From positions 5,330,058-5,394,057 of the forward strand of contig CP099840.1 in NCBI GenBank assembly GCA_030062745.1: a stretch of 64,000 nt of DNA, read 5' to 3'. Under the pieces are notes generated by a model. That model did not search any database. It was not told the DNA's origin and saw only the letters and a program-made list of their open reading frames with translations. The translations under genes were made by a program, and so were the position numbers. Every line of letters begins with the position of its first letter. The stretch's first letter is position 1. Positions 56,263 to 64,000 of the stretch are shown piece after piece. This DNA comes from Capitulum mitella. Lineage: Eukaryota > Arthropoda > Thecostraca > Pollicipedomorpha > Pollicipedidae.

Positions 56263-57458
56263 TTAACCCTATTCCCGGAGGGCTACGCGGTGTGGCCGAT
56301 TCTCGGCAGGAGGCGGATTCGCCCCCCCCCCCCGGATCTCGAGAACTACACATCCGATTTTATCGCAACAAATGGCAATCAATTTGCCATGACGTTAACT
56401 ACACGTAAAAAAGTTTCAGAATTTTGAAAGGGGTGGATACAGGGGCAGAAATATCAAAATGGGGGTTTTTTTGGACCTCCTATAGCTACGTTGTTTATAG
56501 ACCGATTTCGAGGAAGTTGGCATGAATTGAACGATTGTGGTTAAGACCTTTACCATTGATACACACATTTAAGATTTTGAGAAAATTCATAGGCGTTTAC
56601 AGGATTTCAAAAATAGGAGGATCATTTTTTTAAAAACTGAATGAACAAAAAAGGGAAAAACACTTTTTTGGCTTCTGCTACTCCCGTTATGCTAAAGAAG
56701 CACAGATCGTTTTACAATGTTTGTATAATGTTAGCATAGGTGGTGCCAGGGGCATGAAAAAGGGGGAACTGTCATGGCCACATACTCTTCAGATCAACTT
56801 GTGACCTTTGACTTTAAATGACTTGCAGTGATCTTGCGGTCATTTGAAATGATCTTGTGTGCATTAAGTATTGTCTGTAAACGTTTTCATTCATTTGAAT
56901 TCACTGTTTCAAAAATTCCGTGTTACGGCTATTGTGATATAGGGTATGCGCACTGACATTTTAGATCATAGCTTCGTGACCCGACCTCATATCGAGCTGG
57001 AACTTGATACACAAGTAGAGGGCAGCCTTCTACGTTATATACATTCGAGTTTGATATTTCAAAAAAGCACAAAAATTACTGTTATGAAATCAAATTTTGA
57101 CTTTTGACTTTCACCTTACCTTTTAAAGTAATCTCAGACAAACAAAATTGCATTTACACGTTGCCCAGCTATTTACCTATACATTCATATACAGTTTTAA
57201 GTTCTATCTTAAAAACGCTGTTTTTGACAGTCATTTTCCTTTTACCCTCAGCAGGGCCAAAAATGGCCTGAGGTGCCTCCCAAAAACCCTGGCTCTGCCC
57301 CTGAGCAAAATGGAATCTCGAAATTTTGTCACAGTGCGTAGAAAGAATATCTAGGAAAAGCCACCAAGTTTCGTGAAAATGCGTCAACAAGCCTGGAATT
57401 GGCAAGCAAAAAACCTGAGGGGGGCTAATTCAGCTCCCCCTGCCGGGAATAGGGTTAA
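56263..57458 (-). mobile_element. TTAA-flanked piggyBac-like MITE, copy 2 (inverted)
   Basis: Ends are TTAACCCTATTCCCGG at the left and CCGGGAATAGGGTTAA at the right. It aligns along its length with copy 1 (37640-38847) in reverse orientation, for example GGGAGGCACCTCAG and the ends of the TGACC block. At 1196 bp it is nearly the same length. The half-site block at about 56805-56860 has transitions that destroy the DR4 motifs intact in copy 1 (TGACCT to TGACTT, TGACCTT to TGATCTT). No transposase frame. Confidence 0.85.
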
Positions 57459-58235
57459 GCCGTCGTGCGTGTGGCCCTTTTGAGCGTCCGTCGGCGCTGA
57501 AATTCACTATCTGCACATACTACTGGAAAGTAAGCAATCGAATTCAGACAGACAGCATTTAATATTGTTCCCAATAAACATTAATGAGTAGGATGTAATT
57601 AAAACACCATCGTTATTGTTATGACACCTGCGTCTGTCGGGTTACCACGTGAGACGCTTTGTAAACACGCACCATTTCATCTTCAGAGGCTCAGCCAAGT
57701 TGTTTGTTTAACATCGATTCGGAGGTACCTCAGAAAGCTGGCTAAGGCTCTGTCCGTTCTTCCGCGCGAAAGAGATAAAATGTGGTAGCACGAAATAGAC
57801 AGAAATCAGTATGATGCCTTGTGAGACGCACGAAGCACGTGACCCACTTTGTTGCCGCTTGCATCATTGTTTTATCTTTATGCGTTCTGCAGTACCAAAG
57901 AGTATTTATCGATCTGTTCTAGTGGTCCGCATCCAACGAACTGGAAGATTAAAAGTCAAGCGTACCCATGATGTTGTCTGTTTCCATAGCTGAGCAGTTC
58001 GAAAATGCCCGTGGTAAAATAAGAGTAAGAGGGTAAAAAGATTACATTAAAGACACAAGAGTAAAAGCATTACTCCAAACACAGTAATGTTGAATAAAAT
58101 GTTAGCTAAAGAGAAAGGTAACGCATCGCAAATGCGAATGTATAACATATAATGAAATGAACTGTCTTCCAGTGGAAACTTCATGATTCGGCGCTCAGTG
58201 GTTGCAAAGCCTGTTAGCCTCCAGGAAGTGTAATG
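57459..58235. other. Intergenic sequence, no gene seen
   Basis: Nothing recognisable beyond short frames. Confidence 0.5.
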
Positions 58236-58253
58236 GCCGGGGCCGGCCCCGGC
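58236..58253. repeat. Perfect 18-bp GC-only palindrome
   Basis: GCCGGGGCCGGCCCCGGC reads the same on both strands, within a 30-bp all-GC island in AT-rich surroundings. Confidence 0.85.
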
Positions 58254-58567
58254 GCACCGGGCCGTTCAATTTGTTTTTTTTCTGCTAGTTGAGTCAAGAC
58301 TCACTAGGTTTTCGGCCTCGCTCATATGAAAAGCAAAAAAATGTGCTGCAAACGAATGAATAGATTGCGAACCGTGCTATCCTTCAAACTCTTCAGTTAG
58401 GTGCATTTCATTTGTGGGGCGTTCCTCGACCATGCAGTTCGTGACACGTGTGCTGTTTAAGAAAATTTTACGACTCTACGTGCTTGGGTTTCAAAAATTT
58501 CTGATGAAATGCAGCGAGGAACGGGACAAACTTAGCACCAGATTTTGCGTTGGTGAATTCATTATCA

Positions 58568-58731
58568 CTTACGCTATGTTACAGTGGGATGTATCCCGTT
58601 GCGCTTTTAGATAAGATTGTATATTAAACCGCGAGTATATATATCATTAATCGTTATCGCTTACGCTATGTTACAGTGGGATGTATCCCGTTGGTCTTTT
58701 AGACAAGATTGTATATTATACCGCGAGTAGG
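58568..58731. repeat. 92-bp tandem duplication, about 1.8 copies
   Basis: The segment from CTTACGCTATGTTACAGTGG (58568) through GATTGTATATT and CCGCGAGTA recurs starting at 58660 with only a few differences over about 72 bp. The period is 92 bp. Confidence 0.9.
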
Positions 58732-59945
58732 CAGAAAAATGCATTTAAACGTCGAACCGAAAGCGAGACCTTGAAATGAATTTTTTCTGCCTACGAGCAG
58801 ATTAATTCTTTTATCACGTGCCGCCGTAATTTTTTTTCGAGGCACCATGTTTCAGGCGCCTACCGAAGTTAATTGACAACACAAGCGCTCCGTGACACAC
58901 TTTTTCTACTAGCCCATAGGGTTTGCATGTTCAATACCTTATTTTCGCAGAGCTATATCTCAGCTCCACATCGGCAAATTGCAATCTTGTACGACACGTA
59001 TCATGTAACCGTACGACAGCTCGTGTCATTGCTTTTTGGCGGTTTCCATAACTTTTTCTTCGTCACCTGAACCAAACTCCTATGGCGCACCGGGTGAAAA
59101 CATGCCTGCACCGGATTCCCCGGTTTTCTGAGGTTTGCCGGATGACTGGCCGGCCGCGTTAGCGCAGTCGGAGGCTTCGGAGAATCCCACGGAAATCATC
59201 CTTTCCGGGTCGTGTATGGGGCGTCTTTTCACGGATTTCGGTGGTTGTCAGCCCCACTGTGCATCCCTTTCTATATTTCCTTGAAAGTGCAATAAAGTTG
59301 TTATTGCGTGGCATGTTGCCAGGATGATAATAAGGATCTTTCAGACTAAGTTTTCCGGTACTGAGCATCGTTAGGTCGCATACTGATTTACAACGGTCTT
59401 CCACGCAGATCAGAATGACCTTTTTCAAACACAATCTTTTACCATGTTTGAGACTTCTCATGATTTAATTTCAGTTTTCTTGTTTCAGTGCATGATAATG
59501 GATGAAGGGATGCTGGTATTCGTGATATGCCTACACACCACTTTTTTGTCCCAGAGATGTTGAAAAGAAGTATGAAGTGAATGCAGCTGAAGTGTATTGT
59601 TCAGCATCTGTTTTTTTGGTCTGCGTTTCGGCCATTTTTGTAACAGTAACATTATACAGCAACATATTTGATGTCAAATGTTTTACACTACATTAGATAT
59701 ATGCCATTTAGTAAAATGAAGCATATAGATACAACAGTAGCAATAACAATCACACAAGGTCACAAAGGCAGTCACAGATGAGAGATGAAATAAATTAAAG
59801 TGTGAGATATTTAAAGTGGCAAGAAATGGAGAGCAATAGTAATATGAAGAAAAATAGCAATGATGATAAGAAGAATTAGATAATTCTGGCAATTCATGTT
59901 ATTTATCTAACCAAGCTTTAGCCTAACAACGAACAGGTGTAAAAT
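58732..59945. other. Intergenic sequence, no gene seen
   Basis: Short frames only. A tRNA-like word at 59153-59171 was considered and rejected as a gene. Confidence 0.5.
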
Positions 59946-60748
59946 CAGGGACGTAGCCAAGGGGGCATGGGGGTCATGGTCCCCCTGGTTTTGGTTTTGG
60001 TTTTCAGTGTATAGCGGTCGATGTAGAGGGTATTCGTTTTGGTTTTCAATGTATAGCGGGCAATGTAGAGGCGTTTTAAAGTTTTTAAACGTGACATGAC
60101 ATTTAACTGATCATTTTGGGGGTCAGCTATTACAGTTTTCAGCTTAGCATGCGGCCCAATTATAAAACAGTACCTACGTTGCGGGATAACGAAATTTATA
60201 AATTGTTTAAGAAGCAGATGTATAGTAGTACAAGCGGTTGCTTGCATTTTTGGTGCTTTTGGTTTCTGATTGCCAGGACAAACCGATTTGCATCAACGTT
60301 TAGGCCTAGAATGTGAAAAATGTCGGACAAATCGATAAATAACCGGTACCTGCTGAACACAAAAGTGACATGAATATCAGGTCAGAAATCAGCGATTAAG
60401 CAGATGCATGCCACCTCGCTGGGATTACAATCTCGAGCGACTGTAACCCCTTGGATGTGACTAGCTTAGTGTTCGCAGTTTGCTAAAAGTGCTAAAAGTG
60501 CCTAAAAGGATTGTTTCTGAATGTCTAATATAGTGAACAGGAGTGTCGATTTATATTCTTTTGAGAAGGCCCTTGTCCACCCAATGTTGATTTGTGCCCA
60601 CCCAAGGTTGGTTTTGGGCCCACCCAATACTTTCTGCCGGTTTTGAAGGGAACTGAGTAACAGCAGCGAAAAATCGGACGCAATGGATAAAAGATAGGCA
60701 GAAAGTAAGACTAGAGTATAAAGCAATGCATCTATCTTTCTATGTTCT

Positions 60749-60839
<91 letters not shown>

Positions 60840-61014
60840 CGCACATATACATGGAGATAAGTGCTTTTTATTTGGTAAATAGTAAAAGAACTTATAAATT
60901 TCCGTTGGCCGAAAATAAATGGGCTGAATCCGTTGAAAAACCCATATTTGAGGGAGGTTAGGTTGTCGGCACTCGGCTCGGCCCTCCGATCATTTACAGA
61001 AATCGACGCCCCTG
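59946..61014. mobile_element. Possible DNA-transposon remnant with CAGGG termini
   Basis: The left end CAGGGACGTAGCC and the right end, as reverse complement, CAGGGGCGTCGAT share a CAGGG-CGT core, as in several hAT-like families. No matching 8-bp flanking duplication is visible. It contains a 42-bp duplication (GGTTTTCAGTGTATAGCGG at 59999 and again at 60041), a triplicated CCACCCAA motif (60578-60627) and a TA/GT microsatellite. The call is weak. Confidence 0.3.
60755..60838. repeat. Compound (TA)n(GT)n microsatellite
   Basis: About 44 bp of perfect TA repeats run straight into about 36 bp of perfect GT repeats. Ile/Tyr then Thr/His frames across it are artefacts. Confidence 0.97.
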
Positions 61015-61370
61015 GTAGTAAATGTTCGTAATCATGCGATCCAAGAAACTCTGCATGAGCCATTTTCCTAGATTAGTTTTTGTGGTTTCTTGTATCTCTT
61101 AATTTGCATGGGCTCGATTTCTGTTTTATTTAAATATAATAAAACAATTTTTGTACTTATTCACTTTCACATCGATCTTATAAGCGAAGTTATCTCAAAC
61201 GGCCGGAGGAAATTGTGCTCCTAAACTAAAGACAATATTAGAATTGCAAAGCTATACAGCACATGTATTCATATCTTACATGCTTCGAAGCAACCGTACT
61301 CAACACAACAGACCATGATGTTAATTGTTAACGGATACTGATGATAATCCATTATATTTTTATTTTTTCC
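61010..61370 (+). repeat. Diverged direct duplication, copy A
   Basis: It shares many blocks with 63155-63520 at a constant offset of about 2139 bp: CAAGAAACT, CTTGTATCTCTTAATTTGCA, GACAATATT.GAATTGCAAA, ACACATGTA.(T/G)CATATCT and GATGTTAATT. Divergence is roughly a quarter to a third. There is no shared open frame, so it is a dispersed repeat or an old tandem segment. Confidence 0.75.
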
Positions 61371-62471
61371 TTTTCAGTTTTTTCAATTTTTTCTTGCTTG
61401 CTACGGCAATATTTTTCCGTTGCTAGTGCCTATTAGTTCCGAAATTTGCCCACGTATATTTACGGTTTTTCAATATCATCAACAAAGTTCGAATCCTTTA
61501 TAAAAAAGTCCATCAAGATGAAATTCTGCATATCTGAAGCCATTATATTTATAACACACATCAACTGGATGGACTACAGAAAAACACAAGAAATATCTTT
61601 TTGGTCTCTACCAGAAAAACGGAATATTGCGATCTAGACATTTCACAAAAATTATAGCGCTCGGCTTTGCTACGTGAAAGAATCCCGGGTCTCGTTTCAC
61701 TACGTACGTGCTTACCCCACAGCCACGGGCGTAAATACCCCAGCCAGATTAAGGCACGGATAGTATTCGGTTTCATCACTGTCCTAGGTACACCAAATAG
61801 GCAAAGTACACCAACGCCAGGGTCATCACCCACAGCTGGTGATGGGAATAATTATGAATGCTCAAAATAAGCCAAAGGCCTGAAATAGATAAAGTTTTTA
61901 ATTACTCGACCCATCTGCCTTGATCTTAGGCATTTGCATCTTACCACGTGATGGTACTATTTCCTTCAGCGGATGCATAAAACTGCTTGTTGGCGCCGCA
62001 ACCAAAAGCGAAAGTTGCTGACAATGTGTCTCTTGTGTATTCTTCTCTGTCACGCCATCATTGTATAAAGACTGAATTAATCCTTTTCATATTAGCAATT
62101 CTTTTTCTTTGCGATAATTCATCAATTACTTTTCTTAATTCCAATATGTCCGGCTATTTTCTCCCCTTTATTTCTGGGATATATTTTGCTGATATAAGTC
62201 TTATACATCTTCACATTTATGTTGCCCGTTTCATGTGCGAAACCAGTTAGTTCCGTTCGCGACCTACAATTGTTTTTCTGGCTGGTTGTGCTGTTTTTTT
62301 TTTTGTAGAGAGGAGTCTAATGCTAGTGACCATCAGTTTCTTCGTGTGCAAAACAGAAGCCGTCTCTTATCTGCAATTAATATATAACAATAACGTCTCG
62401 TGTTATGACATCTTAATCTGCATCTTCATCTTAATCTGCATATGACATCTTAATCTGATTATATCTTCATC

Positions 62472-62522
62472 CGCAAGGCGCCTCAGGGATGAAAAGAGGG
62501 CGCCTCAGGGATGAAAAGAGGA
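62472..62522. repeat. Short tandem duplications
   Basis: GCGCCTCAGGGATGAAAAGA occurs twice in tandem (about 62477 and 62499). It is preceded by repeated CATCTTAATCTGCAT words (62409-62460) and followed by three CATTTACAAGA units (62606-62660). Confidence 0.8.
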
Positions 62523-63154
62523 ATGGGAAGCTCGCATTATCTCGGTACCTACGTGGTAACTGAGACGTAAGGTTGCATTTGTACTAGCTAATAGTTATTT
62601 TGATCATTTACAAGGCATTTACAAGACCTTTGCCATTTACAAGATCTTTGCCATTTACAAGAACTCCGCTGGCTCCACCGTCCTTCATTGCAACACAAAC
62701 CTCAACAACTGCACAACAACATTCAGCATAAACAAATTTCAACAACTCAACACAAACAAACTTCAACAGCCCAACAGCAGCCTCGACAGGTCTTCACACT
62801 TGACAATGCTTGAGCTTCAAACCTCCGTCCACCTCTGCCTCTCCTTCCAAACTTCAGTGCACCTACGACTGAATGTATACAATGAAAACTTGCATACTTT
62901 TCCATCCGACGAACGCGGCGGTCAGCTGATGATTTGGTATTCATACGCAGCAGATCTGTCTTAGGTATGTCCTATTAGTGCCGTAACTACACCATCCCGG
63001 ATGGCGTAATTTGAACAGCGTACTTACCTCTGTGCGTCATGTGAAACGGAATACTGCGTAAATAAGTGTGGCTCGCCATCGGAAAGGAATATATTCCTCT
63101 TGTGAAACGGGTTCCTGATATCGTCCAAGAATGTATAATATTGTATGTTTAATG

Positions 63155-63520
63155 CAGTCAATGTCTGACATCATTCGACCCAAGAAACTTTACACCAGCC
63201 GTTTACTTGGATCGATTCTTGTATCTCTTAATTTGCATGGGATCCTACACTTCTCGATTTCCGTTTCAGTTGGAAGCAATAAAATCATGCTCTGTAAATA
63301 AATATCTTGTGCTAGATCCTGTAACCAAACTAGCCCAGAGGACTGGGAAAAATTGCGCTCCTAAGCTTAAGACAATATTGAAATTGCAAACCTTTACAAC
63401 ACATGTACGCATATCTCAATGCATATGTATTTTATTCTTCCAACTCATCGTAGGCAACGCAACAGGTAATGATGTTAATTTTTAACAGATGTTGATGGTA
63501 CTTCATGTCGTTTTCCTTCA
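63155..63520 (+). repeat. Diverged direct duplication, copy B
   Basis: Partner of 61010-61370 in the same orientation. The intervening 1.8 kb shows no matching boundary repeats that would identify a transposon. Confidence 0.75.
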
Positions 63521-64000
63521 TTTCAGTTGTGTTGAAACTTTTTCAGGTTGTTAAGCCAAATATGAATACGACTCCCTAAATAGCCGTCTAAAAGGGAGCC
63601 CGTGACTGATAAAATGATGCGTTTCTGAAATACTGATCGTATTGTGCAATGCTGGCAGCTTCGATGTGCTCGTCGGTACTGTTAGTCTCGCAACAAGCCA
63701 GAATAGGCTAGCCGTAGGATAGCTTCATCGGGCTTCTCAACTTAGTGGTCAGATCCACAAATGTAGGGAGTTTGTGGGGATCGGATTAGTTTCAGAACAT
63801 CCGTTAGGCCTGATTTCTCTCCCAAGAATACGTCTGTGTTGACCATTACGCTTGTCCAATGTGCATAATAATCCGGAGTTAAAGTGAACTCCTTTCTTTG
63901 CTTGCAGGAAAGGACCATCTTGGCCAAGCAGAGACGGGTGGCAGCTTGGCACTTTCCCAAATTGCGGTCGAATTTTTAATTTGAACCATGCAAGCGGAGG

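Larger units (their letters stand above)
61371..64000. other. Intergenic sequence, no gene seen
   Basis: Apart from the short tandem duplications and duplication copy B, this is AT-rich with short frames only. A CAA-rich stretch lies at 62690-62790. Confidence 0.5.

Noticed and set aside
59153-59171. GCCGCGTTAGCGCAGTCGG resembles the 5' acceptor and A-box of elongator tRNA-Met
   Set aside because: No anticodon arm, B-box or 3' acceptor strand follows; at best a SINE head fragment.

Overview
The window is animal nuclear DNA, most likely from an arthropod. It has AT-rich non-coding sequence broken by GC-rich patches, long introns with GT-AG borders, many micro- and minisatellites, a LINE with an RNase H domain, and several short inverted-repeat transposons. 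The only host protein-coding gene I can support is a member of the arthropod Dpr family (defective proboscis extension response), neuronal cell-surface proteins with two immunoglobulin domains. The exact taxon cannot be fixed from the sequence; a non-insect arthropod such as a crustacean would fit. Layout: 1-11.0 kb is intergenic, with a GC-rich patch (3.7-5.6 kb), 20-bp and 40-bp minisatellites and a perfect 16-bp-stem hairpin. 11.04-17.52 kb is a complete I-group LINE on the minus strand, flanked by an identical 13-bp target-site duplication; its two ORFs keep their catalytic residues but are broken by frameshifts. 17.5-24.2 kb is intergenic with GC patches, a 23-bp minisatellite and a possible MITE. 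24.27-35.49 kb is the dpr gene on the plus strand: six exons that join in frame, with the upstream signal-peptide exon not found. Intron 1 holds a small hAT-like MITE and a 22-bp minisatellite. Intron 2 is mostly one piggyBac-like MITE. 35.5-64 kb has no recognisable host gene. It holds three more TTAA-flanked MITEs, an inverted-repeat element, a Ty3/gypsy RNase H remnant, a 5' fragment of a second LINE related to the first, a hammerhead-ribozyme-like motif typical of Penelope-like elements, long tetranucleotide and dinucleotide arrays, and a diverged 350-bp duplication. The most unusual signal is a recurrent exact motif AGGTCA-N4-AGGTCA (nuclear-receptor DR4 geometry). It appears at least ten times, almost always inside the transposon-like elements, with one perfect IR1 (AGGTCA-N-TGACCT, the ecdysone-receptor type) and DR0/DR1 variants nearby. 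This suggests a transposon family that spreads hormone-receptor-like binding arrays, some copies of which have decayed.
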